Below, piece after piece: positions 27,988 to 36,477 of a DNA stretch of 64,000 bases (position 1 is its first letter; each line of letters opens with the position of its first letter). Origin of the DNA: G963662675 sp963662675 (GTDB lineage Bacteria > Bacteroidota > Bacteroidia > Bacteroidales > Prolixibacteraceae); assembly GCA_963662675.2 (NCBI GenBank), contig CAXXHP010000004.1:248001-312000 (forward strand). The letters are read 5' to 3'. The notes under the pieces were generated by a model. That model saw only the letters and a program-made list of their open reading frames with translations. It made no database searches and was not told where the DNA came from. A program made the position numbers and the translations under genes.

Positions 27988-29751
27988 TTAGCTTGCCATT
28001 TTTCCATTCATGAGCATGTCTACTGCATCTTTGAGAGAACCGGCTCTAGTTACATTCCCTGTATTTACAAAGTATATTTCATCGGCATTAGCAATGGTGT
28101 TCAATCTGTGTGCGATAATCACTTTAGTTGTTGTTGCAGGGAGTTTCTGTAAAATTTGATCCAATAACTTTTCTGTTACCGTATCAATGTTGGCGGTTGC
28201 TTCATCAAGAATAAGCAAATCGGGTTTTCTTAGCACTGCCCGCATAAATGCAATGAGTTGTTTTTGACCCAAGCTAATTCCATCAAAAGATACATCAACT
28301 TTAGTCGCGAGGCCTTCATCAAAACGTTGCATTAAATCTTGCAAGCCGGTATCTTCGATGATTTTCATTAGCTCGCTATTGTTGATGTTTCTAAATTCTT
28401 CATTCCCATACAAAATGTTGTCTTTTACTGTTCCGCTAAACAAGAATGGTTCCTGAAGAATAAATCCTATTTTTTTGACCCGATCTTCTGGTGGATATGA
28501 ACGAATATCGCGACCTTCAAGCAATATTGTGCCCTTGGTTGGGTCGTAAAGGCGAGCTGTTAGTGATGCTGTTGTGGTTTTTCCACCTCCGGTAGGCCCG
28601 ACAAAAGCATACGTTTTCCCTTTTTCTAAATCAAAGTTAATATGATGAAGTACTTCTTTGCCATTGGGATAAGAGAAGGAAATATCTTTGAAAGATAATA
28701 ATGGGGCAGAGGGTATAACTTCGCTTTCTGCGATCACAGGAAGGTTGTTTTCCATGTTAAGTATCTTTAGGATACGATCCCATGCAGCCAGAGCCAACTG
28801 AAAGCTGGACCACAAAGCTGCAAGTTGTCTGAGTGGATTGTAAAAGCTATTTATATAAGCGATAAAGCTAATTAAAAGCCCTACTGTAAATTGACCGATA
28901 GAAATTAAATAGATACCAAAAGCAAGTACAATTAGCAATCCTATATTCGAAAATAAAGTATAAACAGGCATTAAAAGATTGTTTGCAATTCCAGCTTTTA
29001 TTGAAGTTGCGTAATTGTCTCTATTTACTTCATCAAACCTTTTTTGGAAATAATCTCTTCGGTTAAAAGCCACAATTACTTTGAAATTGCTCAAGCTTTC
29101 CTGAACTTCTGAACTTAGGTTACCAACACTCTTTAGGTTGGCTGTATTTCGGTTTTTAACCCATGGTGAAATAAACTTTGTAAATATTAGAATGACCAGT
29201 GCCGGAGCAAGAGCAGCAGCACCAAGGGGTAAATTAATAGACAATATAAAAATACCGGCGCCAATCATAATTAGAATAAAGCGAAGAAATTGCATTAATG
29301 ATTGGGAAAAAAACTGGTTGATTTTTTCTGTGTCATTATTAATTCTGGAGATAAGATCTCCTGCTTTATTTTGGTTGAAAAAATCGAGAGGTAACTCTTG
29401 TAGTTTTGTGAAAACGGCATTACGCAAAGTGAAGAGCATACGTTGACCAATAGTACCCATAAGCTTCGTTTGAACATAGCCAGCACCCAGAGCAACCACG
29501 AACATAACGAGTAAGATGCCACTAAATACTAATACTCCGTGGAACTGGTTTGTTTGTATGTAATTGTCAATTGTATGACCGATAACTATAGGGCCAAGAA
29601 GATTTAGAATGGCCGTAATAAACATGGCGGCGAAGGCAGTCAGTAGCGTTTTCTTTTCTTCCACCATGTGCGACACTAATTCCTTCATAGAACTGAATGT
29701 CGTTTTCTTCTTTTGCTTACTTTCTGAAGATGTATTTAAATTGTAGTTCAT
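27988..29751 (-). CDS. ABC exporter half-transporter (MsbA/MDR type), subunit 2
   Basis: 587 residues, six membrane segments (about 35-310) fused to an ATPase. Walker A GPTGGGKTTTASLTARLYD (about residue 393), Q-loop FILQEPFLFSGTVKDNI, signature-like ISLGQKQLIAFMRAVL (SLGQK instead of the usual LSGGQ), Walker B LLILDEATANIDTVTE and the switch His in IIAHRLNTI. The altered signature is frequent in one half of heterodimeric exporters, where one site is degenerate. It lies 100 bases after a second half-transporter on the same strand. Substrate unknown (lipid or drug). Confidence 0.9.
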   Translation of the reverse strand: MNYNLNTSSESKQKKKTTFSSMKELVSHMVEEKKTLLTAFAAMFITAILNLLGPIVIGHTIDNYIQTNQFHGVLVFSGILLVMFVVALGAGYVQTKLMGTIGQRMLFTLRNAVFTKLQELPLDFFNQNKAGDLISRINNDTEKINQFFSQSLMQFLRFILIMIGAGIFILSINLPLGAAALAPALVILIFTKFISPWVKNRNTANLKSVGNLSSEVQESLSNFKVIVAFNRRDYFQKRFDEVNRDNYATSIKAGIANNLLMPVYTLFSNIGLLIVLAFGIYLISIGQFTVGLLISFIAYINSFYNPLRQLAALWSSFQLALAAWDRILKILNMENNLPVIAESEVIPSAPLLSFKDISFSYPNGKEVLHHINFDLEKGKTYAFVGPTGGGKTTTASLTARLYDPTKGTILLEGRDIRSYPPEDRVKKIGFILQEPFLFSGTVKDNILYGNEEFRNINNSELMKIIEDTGLQDLMQRFDEGLATKVDVSFDGISLGQKQLIAFMRAVLRKPDLLILDEATANIDTVTEKLLDQILQKLPATTTKVIIAHRLNTIANADEIYFVNTGNVTRAGSLKDAVDMLMNGKMAS

Positions 29752-29851
29752 TCGCCGAAAAAATAAGTGATTTTGGTCAATGCAAAAATACTTTAGTTAG
29801 AACTCTTAACTAGGATATGCCTTATTCCATCTCTCTTCATTTGAAAATAAA

Positions 29852-31603
29852 TTAAGATATATTGTTTTCATAATGACTGGTGCTTAGCTGAGAGTTAAAT
29901 ATTTGAATGTATTCCGGACAGCTTGTTTTTAATGCTTTATGCTGACCGGTTGCAACAACTTCTCCTTCCATTAAAAGGACAATCTGCTCATAATCCTTAA
30001 CAGGAGCAATTTTTTGAGTTACAGATATTAATGTGAGATCGGGATAATTGTTCATCACATTTGCCAGAATTCGTTGTTCCGTTTGTGGATCCACCCTCGC
30101 TGTAAAATCATCAAGCAAAAGTATCTTTGGATTAAGTGCCAAAGCCCTTGCCAGCATAATTCGTTGTTTTTGCCCTCCGGAAAGACTTGTGCCTCTTTCT
30201 GATACAATTGTATTCAGGCCATGAGGCAATGCATCAATAAATTCTTTAAGTTCTGCTGTTGAAATTGCTTTTTCTAACGATTCGTCTGTGACTGAGTCGT
30301 TAAATGCAATGTTCTCACGCAGGCTTATGTTGAAAATAACACTGTCTTGAAAAACAAATCCGATTTGTTCATGAAACGAATCTTTTTTTATATCATCAAT
30401 GTTTTTCCCATCAAAAAATACTGTTCCTGAATTGGGCTTAATAAGTCCGGTGAGAAGATATAATAATTGACTTTTTCCGGCAGCCGTTGGTCCAATAATG
30501 GCTGTTCTAGAACCTGCTTGAACAGTAAATGAGACATCTTTTAGAGCAGGCTTGTCCTCGTATGAAACAGTTACTTTGTCAACTATAACATCCCCGTGTA
30601 GTGTCACTTTTATAGACCCCTTATCTGCGGTTTCCGGAGTTTCTAAGACGTGGTCAATACGCTGATAGGAGGCAGTTGCCTGAGCAATTAAATTACTCAT
30701 GAACCCAATCACCATAATCGGAAAAATAAGGATAGCAACATAGCTGTTAAATGCAGCAAAATCTCCAAGAGATAAATCTCCGTTTATTACTAAATGCCCA
30801 CCCAATGCCAAAATCGCGAGGGTAGCCAAGTTTGCTACAAATGTCACCAAAGGAATCAGCATAGCGAATAAGGTAAGTATTGAAATGCCAAGATTCTTTG
30901 CTTCTGTGTTGGCATCCATAAATTTCTTGTATTCCAGCTGCTGAGAGTTGATTACACGTATTATTGCAGAACCGAGTACACTTTCATTTATTACTTTGTT
31001 GAGCCAGTCAATAACTTCCCTTGTTCGTGTAAATAGAACTTTTACTTTTTTAAGAACCATAAAGAATGTAATTCCTATGATTGGAATTATTGCTATTACA
31101 GGTAAGGCCAGTTTCCAGTTAATGGTTAATAATAGAATACAAGCACCAATAATAATAAAAACGGATGACGCAATGGATGCAACAGCTTGTGATACAAACA
31201 TCTTCACAGAATCCATGTCAGAAGTCAGGTTTGTCAATAACTTTGAAGGATTTGCTTTTTGTATAAATGAAAAACTTTGTCTCGATATTTTGTCAGAAAG
31301 CTTTTTTCGCAGATCAAAAGCAACACGTTCTGAAGCGTAAGTCTGTACAACAGCCTGAAGATAAGCAAAAATGAAAATAATAAAGGAAGCTACTAAGAAT
31401 TCAATAATAATGATTTTCCGATCATAATTGCCCTCAGAAAAAGAATCTATTCCCTGTGAAATAATTTTAGGAATGATAAGATTTGCCGCATTACTAATCA
31501 ATGCGAATAAAACTAATAATATAACCATCCCCTTGTAAGGAGCCAGCAAAATAAATATATTGGATTTTTCTTTATTGCTGTTTTGCTTTCTTTTTATGCT
31601 CAT
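29852..31603 (-). CDS. ABC exporter half-transporter, subunit 1
   Basis: 583 residues from the ATG at 31603 (MSIKRKQNSNKEKS); an upstream in-frame ATG would add 14 residues. Membrane segments span about 25-300 and the ATPase follows. Walker A GPTAAGKSQLLYLLTGL (about residue 380), Q-loop FVFQDSVIFNISLRENI, canonical signature TSLSGGQKQRIMLARALAL, but Walker B ends ILLLDDFTARVDPQTE with Asp in place of the catalytic Glu, and the switch His is replaced (ISVTQKIAP). The complementary defects here (Walker B, switch) and in the next gene (signature) are what a heterodimer with one consensus site would show. Confidence 0.9.
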   Translation of the reverse strand: MSIKRKQNSNKEKSNIFILLAPYKGMVILLVLFALISNAANLIIPKIISQGIDSFSEGNYDRKIIIIEFLVASFIIFIFAYLQAVVQTYASERVAFDLRKKLSDKISRQSFSFIQKANPSKLLTNLTSDMDSVKMFVSQAVASIASSVFIIIGACILLLTINWKLALPVIAIIPIIGITFFMVLKKVKVLFTRTREVIDWLNKVINESVLGSAIIRVINSQQLEYKKFMDANTEAKNLGISILTLFAMLIPLVTFVANLATLAILALGGHLVINGDLSLGDFAAFNSYVAILIFPIMVIGFMSNLIAQATASYQRIDHVLETPETADKGSIKVTLHGDVIVDKVTVSYEDKPALKDVSFTVQAGSRTAIIGPTAAGKSQLLYLLTGLIKPNSGTVFFDGKNIDDIKKDSFHEQIGFVFQDSVIFNISLRENIAFNDSVTDESLEKAISTAELKEFIDALPHGLNTIVSERGTSLSGGQKQRIMLARALALNPKILLLDDFTARVDPQTEQRILANVMNNYPDLTLISVTQKIAPVKDYEQIVLLMEGEVVATGQHKALKTSCPEYIQIFNSQLSTSHYENNIS

Positions 31604-32066
31604 GTCTTTCTGCTGCAAGCTAACGTGTATACAAAGAAAACTCAAAAAACCGGTTTCGGAATAAATAAGCAGAAAAATTATTAGGGTATTTATCCATTCT
31701 TAAGATTCATTCTATTGAGCCTGTATGGTTTATGCTTCCCAGATACAATAACGACCCAAAACCACAGACTCTATTAGATTGTGACGTTGATTTACGATTA
31801 TAGAATATGCTTTTCAAAGCGTTGTGCAGACTCGACAGAGAAGGGGCGTAGTTGTCATTTCTGGTTTCTTGTAGCTTAGTAACAAGTTGGTTGATTGTAG
31901 GGAAATACCATGCTCCTTATTTGCAGGGGGATAGGCCAGAGGAAAGAAGATTACTTGTAAACTTGAAATAAATGGCATTTGAGTTTTTTTAAATTAAAGG
32001 TTTGTATTATTTTTATCCTCGTTTACGTGAAAAATGATTTAATATTTAATCTAATCCAAATAAATT
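31604..32066. other. Intergenic region, no gene recognised
   Basis: About 460 bases between the divergent ABC exporter and the isomerase gene. A plus-strand frame around 31807-31968 is open with one stop (GA*LSFLV...) and has no family signature. TTTG at 32001 is a possible -33 element for the isomerase gene, but no matching TAnnTTTG box follows at 19-21 bases. Confidence 0.4.
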
Positions 32067-33023
32067 ATGAAATTTAGACAAGATAGAAGGAAGTTTTTAA
32101 AGACATCAGGAGCCGGAGCGATAGGCGCCATGGCTCTAGGGGCTTACGCATGTAATACAGAAACAAGTTCAACTGCCCCAGCAGCAGCCGCCGCAGTAGC
32201 AAGTGCTAGTTCTGTAGAGATAGGTATCCAATTATATGGTGTTCGCGATGAAATGGCAAAAAGTGTTCCTGGTACACTTCAGAAAATTTCTGACATGGGA
32301 TACGCAACCATCGAATTGGCTGATTATGCTAATGGTAAATTCTACGGATACACTCCTGCCGAATTTAAAAAGATGGCTAGCGACGCAGGTCTTAAAATCG
32401 TAAGTAGTCACAGTCAGGTAGAATCTGCAGGTATCGATTTAGATGGCGCGAAACTTATGGCTGAGGCTCACGCAGAGCTTGGTGCAGAATACTGTATCTA
32501 TCCATGGGTAGAAGAAACAGACAGATCGATTGATTTCTACAACAAAATGGTTGAGACATTAAACAAGATTGGTCAATACATGAAAGATGTAAATGTTCAG
32601 TTTGGATACCACAACCACAACTTCGATTTCGCCAACCTTAATGGAACCGTTCCTTACTATGATATTTTCATGAAAGGTATGGATCCTGAGTTGATGACTT
32701 TCGAGATTGATTTATACTGGGCATTGAAAGCAGGTCAAGATCCTGTTGAAATGTTCAATAAATATCCAGGTCGTTTCCAACTTTTCCACCTTAAGGATAT
32801 GAAAGAAGTTTCGCCTGCTCCATTCTACGAAGTTATCAAAGACGATATTTGTCCTGTTGGAACTGGTGAAATTGATTACAAACCAATTATGGCTGAGTCT
32901 GCAAGAGAAACTGCAGGATTCAAATACATGTTTGTTGAAGATGACAATCAGGGTAATGGTTTCGGTCTTTGGTCTGCAAAAAATAGTATTGATAATATCA
33001 AAGCATCAGGTCTTTTGGGCTAA
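32067..33023 (+). CDS. Exported sugar phosphate isomerase/epimerase-like TIM barrel
   Basis: 318 residues. The N-terminus is a twin-arginine signal (DRRKFLKTSGAGAIGAMAL) that also ends in a possible lipobox (GAYAC), so the product may be a Tat-exported lipoprotein. An Ala-rich linker leads to an AP-endonuclease-2-type TIM barrel: VEIGIQLYGVRDEMAKSVPG, GYATIELADY, FGYHNHNFDF (about residue 180), FEIDLYWALKAGQDPVE, FQLFHLKDMK and a terminal FVEDDNQGNG. These match metal-binding positions of the xylose isomerase-like superfamily widespread in Bacteroidota sugar catabolism. The substrate is unknown. The codon use is richer in synonymous C endings than its neighbours, suggesting high expression. 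Confidence 0.9.
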   Translation: MKFRQDRRKFLKTSGAGAIGAMALGAYACNTETSSTAPAAAAAVASASSVEIGIQLYGVRDEMAKSVPGTLQKISDMGYATIELADYANGKFYGYTPAEFKKMASDAGLKIVSSHSQVESAGIDLDGAKLMAEAHAELGAEYCIYPWVEETDRSIDFYNKMVETLNKIGQYMKDVNVQFGYHNHNFDFANLNGTVPYYDIFMKGMDPELMTFEIDLYWALKAGQDPVEMFNKYPGRFQLFHLKDMKEVSPAPFYEVIKDDICPVGTGEIDYKPIMAESARETAGFKYMFVEDDNQGNGFGLWSAKNSIDNIKASGLLG

Positions 33024-33082
33024 TATCAGCAATTTTAAGTAGTCCCAAAATACTTCAGGTTTAAGGACTAAAATTATAGAAT

Positions 33083-33126
33083 AACAGGTCGTATCAAAGA
33101 TAATTTTGATGCGGCCTGTTTTTTTG
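33083..33126 (+). terminator. Terminator of the isomerase gene
   Basis: AACAGGTCGTATCAAA (33083-33098) pairs with TTTGATGCGGCCTGTT (33105-33120) with two mismatches, a long stem, then a T run to 33126. Confidence 0.9.
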
Positions 33127-33189
33127 TATGTTTTGCCTCGTTGGAATTTCCAGAAATCTATCATAATTGAATTGAGGTTATTAAAATGT

Positions 33190-33459
33190 ATAGTAATTGG
33201 TATTCGCGCAGTTGGAGATGATGAATTGGGGCGTGAAATAATAAACTCAGTTGATCATAGGGGGATCGAAAATTGCATCGTTGTAAATGCTTATCCTACA
33301 GGGACGGTTGGTGTTGAATTGAAAGATGGGAATTCGGATTATACCATTTATGAAAACGTAGCCTGGGATTATATCGATTTGACGTTTGAGGCAATCAACA
33401 GTATTGAACAGGCCGATGCTATTTGTTATGGTACTTTGGCTCAGCGAAGTGATTTAAAA
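33190..33459 (+). pseudogene. Remnant of a PfkB-family sugar kinase
   Basis: A 90-residue stretch reads as the early-middle part of a ribokinase/fructokinase: IRAVGDDELGREIINSVDHRG, then NAYPTGTVGVELKDGN, SDYTIYENVAWDYIDLTFEA and ADAICYGTLAQRS. The normal protein is about 300 residues; the N-terminus with the substrate glycine motif and the whole C-terminal half with the GxGD catalytic motif are missing, and sequence after 33459 no longer matches. The open frame around it (33106-33594) is therefore accidental at both ends. It probably once served with the upstream isomerase gene in sugar catabolism, or arrived with the CRISPR island flank. Confidence 0.75.
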
Positions 33460-33639
33460 ATCCAAATAAAAGCAACTATTTGGATCATCAGCATGGCGCT
33501 ATTAATGTGTTATTTCCCTGAGGTAATTGTTTTACCTATGTTTTATCTCCAAAAAACTTATGTGCTGATCTTTCGTCCTTCCCTTTGTCTGTAAGAAATC
33601 TATTGAGTTACCATATTCATCCATAGCCTCTATATAGGT

Positions 33640-33691
33640 ATCGGTTTTTACCTCCAAATTAAATCAAAATCATTCTGGTTGAAAAACCGAT
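33640..33691. promoter_or_regulatory. Inverted repeat upstream of the WYL regulator gene
   Basis: ATCGGTTTTT (33640-33649) is repeated inverted as AAAAACCGAT (33682-33691), extended by ACC/GGTT inside, with about 32 bases between. It lies 112 bases before the WYL start. It could be an operator for autoregulation or a leftover terminator of the kinase gene. Confidence 0.35.
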
Positions 33692-33802
33692 TGTTAATAA
33701 ATATGGTCAATTTGGCTATAATATTTTGTTGTTTAATACATTGAAATTGTAATTTTATCTTTCAATAATTATTTATTGCTTACCTGAATCCCAATATTGA
33801 AA

Positions 33803-34714
33803 ATGAATGAACAACAAAAACTTCGTCGCATGTTGGAGATCATTATCTATCTTTCCAGCGGGATCAGGCGGAACCTTTCTGAAATTTCCAGACGATTTGA
33901 TATTTCTGATCGGACGGCTTTTAGGTACATCCAGACTTTTCGTGAAGCAGGTTTTATTATTCCCAAAGCCAAAGCAGGTTTGTATTATATTGATAAGGAC
34001 TCCCCTTATTTTAATGAAATTAGCGAATTGCTCCATTTCTCCAAAGAAGAAGCTTTCATTCTGCAAAAAGCCATCCATTCGATTAGCGATGAAAATCTGT
34101 TAAAGCAGAACCTGGTCAAAAAATTGTATGCCCTTTACGATTTTAATCGGGTGGCCAACACGATTGTCAAAAAGGAACATTCGGAAAATATTCATCAACT
34201 GATGCTTGCGATAAAAAGCAAAAAGAAGGTTATTCTCCGTGCTTACTTCTCGGCCAACAGCAACGAGATGAAAGACCGCGTGGTTGAGCCTTTCAACTTT
34301 ACTACGAATTATATTGCCACCTGGGCTTTTGATATAGAAGACCAAAGCTGCAAAACCTTTAAGAATACGAGAATCAGCTCGGTGCAGGTGCTGGACGAAG
34401 CCTGGGAGAACGAAGCCGATCATAGGATGCTTCCGATGGATGTTTTCAGGATCAGTTCAAACCAGCAAATCCCGGTGAAAATTTGTCTTTCCATACGTGC
34501 CTGCGAATTGCTAAAAGAAGAATACCCATTGGCCGAAGAATATATCCAATTGGTGAATGACAATCAGTTCTTGTTTGAAACATCCGTTTGTAGTTTCGAG
34601 GGGATTGGCCGTTTTGTATTGGGACTTTGTAATGAAGTTCAGGTTGTTGAACCGGAAGAATTCAAGGATTTTTTAAAAGAAAAAGTAAAAAATAGTTTAA
34701 CTGACATTGGTTGA
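33803..34714 (+). CDS. WYL-domain transcriptional regulator next to cas genes
   Basis: 303 residues from the ATG at 33803. The N-terminal helix-turn-helix of DeoR/HTH_11 type is LEIIIYLSSGIRRNLSEISR, RFDISDRTAFRYIQTFREAG (residues about 10-50). The centre (KKKVILRAYFSANSNEMKDRVVEPFNF, TTNYIATWAFDIEDQSCKTF) matches the WYL fold, and the C-terminus (IPVKICLSIRACELLKEEYP ... VVEPEEFKDFLKEK) the WCX extension. WYL proteins sense ligands, likely nucleic acid or nucleotides, and several control CRISPR-Cas or phage-defence loci. It is the first gene of the defence region, on the same strand as the cas genes, so local control of cas expression is inferred. Confidence 0.88.
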   Translation: MNEQQKLRRMLEIIIYLSSGIRRNLSEISRRFDISDRTAFRYIQTFREAGFIIPKAKAGLYYIDKDSPYFNEISELLHFSKEEAFILQKAIHSISDENLLKQNLVKKLYALYDFNRVANTIVKKEHSENIHQLMLAIKSKKKVILRAYFSANSNEMKDRVVEPFNFTTNYIATWAFDIEDQSCKTFKNTRISSVQVLDEAWENEADHRMLPMDVFRISSNQQIPVKICLSIRACELLKEEYPLAEEYIQLVNDNQFLFETSVCSFEGIGRFVLGLCNEVQVVEPEEFKDFLKEKVKNSLTDIG

Positions 34715-34755
34715 CAGTTTTATGTTCGAAATTGGTCTTTTCAAAAGTAAAAGAC

Positions 34756-35107
34756 ATGAAACAAAACGAATTTATCAAACACGTTATTTCTGGTTTTGCA
34801 ATCTTGTTTTTTGCAAGGCTAACTTCTCCTTTTATAGGCGGGCTTACATATTACAATGGCTATGAGGTGGACATTTATTAAAGGCAAATGACGGTTTGGT
34901 TTTAAAAACGAGAACCGGAAAATTAGCACGACTGCTGCGCCATCGAAGTCTTTCGGCGAAATGCTTAGTTAGGATTACATCCCTTGCAAGGAAAACAAAG
35001 CCATGGCGCGGATGATGGATCAGGGAGTCGAGCTTAAAGTCAGGATTATTAATATTAACCGGGAATTTGAAAATTATTGTAGAATGAAAATTTATTACGA
35101 AGTATAA
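34756..35107 (+). pseudogene. Decayed HIRAN-domain gene between regulator and cas6
   Basis: An ATG at 34756 opens a 41-residue frame (MKQNEFIKHVISGFAIL...GGLTYYNGYEVDIY). Shifting frame shows the rest of a HIRAN domain: LKANDGLVLK, then REPEN-stop-HDCCAIEVFRRNA-stop-LG, and in a third frame YIPCKENKAMARMMDQG and VELKVRIININREFENYC, to a stop at 35105-35107. REPxNxHDxxAIxV, LGYIP and KENxxMARMMDQG are the diagnostic HIRAN motifs. At least two in-frame TAG stops and two frame changes mean it is dead. HIRAN binds DNA 3' ends in eukaryotic HLTF; stand-alone prokaryotic forms occur in phage and defence neighbourhoods. It was probably once cotranscribed with the regulator or cas6. Confidence 0.8.
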
Positions 35108-35135
35108 AAGGAAAATAAAATCTAATCGCAACAAT

Positions 35136-35792
35136 ATGAGAATTCATTTAAAAATTAAAGTGAGCAATGAAATTGTTCCATTTGATCACCAGCCTTTACT
35201 AACGGGAACAATTCATAAATGGTTAGGATGGAACAATGAGCATGGAAAGATATCATTGTACTCCTTTTCACAACTGGACGGAGGAAAAGCAAGGTCTAAT
35301 GGTTTGCAGTTTGAAAGAGGAGCCTCTTTTTTCTTTAGCTCTTTTGATTCGGCATTAATAAAAAAGATGGTGTCAGGTATTCAATCTGACCCGATGATGT
35401 TTTGTGGGATGACGGTTTCAGAAATTATTATTCAAGAGGATCCCGACTTAACTGACAGAAATTTGTTTTTTGCTGCAAGCCCAATTTTTATAAAACGAAG
35501 AACAGGTGAAAAAGTAGAACACATCAAATTTAACGATTTGCGCGCCAATGATTACCTCGCAGAAACACTTCAAACCAAAATGGAAAAGGCAGGAATAAGT
35601 GATGAAACATTTGCGATACGTTTTGGCACAAACTACCACAAAGCAAGTACAAAACTGATTACGTACAATAAAGTAAAAAACCGTGCCAACTGGTGCTCAG
35701 TAATTATTGAAGGTAAACCCGAAACAAAGCAGTTTGCCTGGAATGTAGGTTTGGGCAATAGTACCGGAATTGGCTTTGGTGCAATTAAATAA
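35136..35792 (+). CDS. cas6: CRISPR pre-crRNA endoribonuclease Cas6
   Basis: Cuts the repeat transcript to release crRNAs carrying an 8-base 5' tag. 218 residues with the two-RRM layout: MRIHLKIKVSNEIVPFDHQP, then LLTGTIHKWLGWNNEHGKIS and LYSFSQLDGG. His in NNEHGK (about residue 38) is a good candidate for the general base. The glycine-rich loop closing the protein reads VGLGNSTGIGFGAIK, a near-perfect match to the Cas6 consensus GxGxxxxxGFG. It starts 29 bases after the HIRAN remnant and leads the cas gene run. Confidence 0.93.
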   Translation: MRIHLKIKVSNEIVPFDHQPLLTGTIHKWLGWNNEHGKISLYSFSQLDGGKARSNGLQFERGASFFFSSFDSALIKKMVSGIQSDPMMFCGMTVSEIIIQEDPDLTDRNLFFAASPIFIKRRTGEKVEHIKFNDLRANDYLAETLQTKMEKAGISDETFAIRFGTNYHKASTKLITYNKVKNRANWCSVIIEGKPETKQFAWNVGLGNSTGIGFGAIK

Positions 35793-35830
35793 TCAAGCAA
35801 CTCCTACAGACATATAAACAACGAACAATT

Positions 35831-36427
35831 ATGTTATACATCGTAAAATATACAGGCCCATTTGGTTTTATTAAACCTTGGACAGCAGTACGCGATAGCG
35901 AAACCTACAGCCAACAATTTCTGACACCATCGATAGTTGCTGGAATAGAACGAAAATTGTTTCCTGAATTATTGAAAGATGATGATGGTGAGATTAAGAA
36001 GATTGTTGGACATCGATTAAGTTACAAGCAAATTTCACAACAGCAAGAACAAATTCAACCACGTGGGTGGAACGAAAAAGGAACAAGAAACAACAAAACT
36101 TATGAGCGACCTTATGCCATTTTGGTGCGGGGCGTTTTAATTGAACCTGTTCTTTTTCTTGCCTTTTTAAATGAAGCCGATGCAATTCATGCTTCAAAAC
36201 AACACATTTGTTTAGCCCGAAATGAAGATTTGCTTTATCCCGATGAAGAAATTATTGAAGTTTCTGAAGATGAATTTGAGACAAATGATGAGCTATTTGC
36301 AGGCTTTGAATTGATTTTCGAACGAAATGAAAAATCATTTTTAGTTGGTTATAATCGGCTTAAAAAGAACGAGGCAATGTATGGCCATTTAAAAGTTGTG
36401 GGTAATCCGGTAAAAAGTAACTATTAA
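35831..36427 (+). CDS. cas5: Cas5 (type I effector subunit)
   Basis: 198 residues. The N-terminus (YTGPFGFIKPWTAVRDSETY, QFLTPSIVAGIERKLFP) keeps the Cas5 beta-alpha pattern: a glycine/phenylalanine turn, then a Thr/Ser-Pro-Ser-x-x-x-Gly-Ile/Leu helix that holds the crRNA 5' handle. The middle is variable and the end is ELIFERNEKSFLVGYNRLKK plus a short tail. It is assigned by this pattern and its position 38 bases after cas6. The sequence is divergent from the better-known Cas5b, as expected for the Bacteroidota variant. A perfect 16-bp palindrome separates it from cas3. Confidence 0.82.
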   Translation: MLYIVKYTGPFGFIKPWTAVRDSETYSQQFLTPSIVAGIERKLFPELLKDDDGEIKKIVGHRLSYKQISQQQEQIQPRGWNEKGTRNNKTYERPYAILVRGVLIEPVLFLAFLNEADAIHASKQHICLARNEDLLYPDEEIIEVSEDEFETNDELFAGFELIFERNEKSFLVGYNRLKKNEAMYGHLKVVGNPVKSNY

Positions 36428-36432
36428 CTACC

Positions 36433-36465
36433 AAACCTGACAGGGTTTGAAACCCTGTCAGGTTT
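36433..36465. repeat. Perfect 33-base palindrome between cas5 and cas3
   Basis: AAACCTGACAGGGTTT (36433-36448), one G, then the exact inverted copy to 36465, followed by A residues and the cas3 start 13 bases later. The same palindrome type is common in Bacteroidota intergenic regions. It can act as a hairpin in the cas mRNA. Confidence 0.85.
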
Positions 36466-36477
36466 AAAAAAATCTAA

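Noticed and set aside
33106..33594. A 162-codon ORF as an intact gene
   Set aside because: Only about 90 codons resemble a PfkB kinase; both ends are non-homologous and the catalytic motif is missing.
34844..35134. Minus-strand 96-codon ORF before cas6
   Set aside because: It is the antisense of the HIRAN remnant and has no family features.
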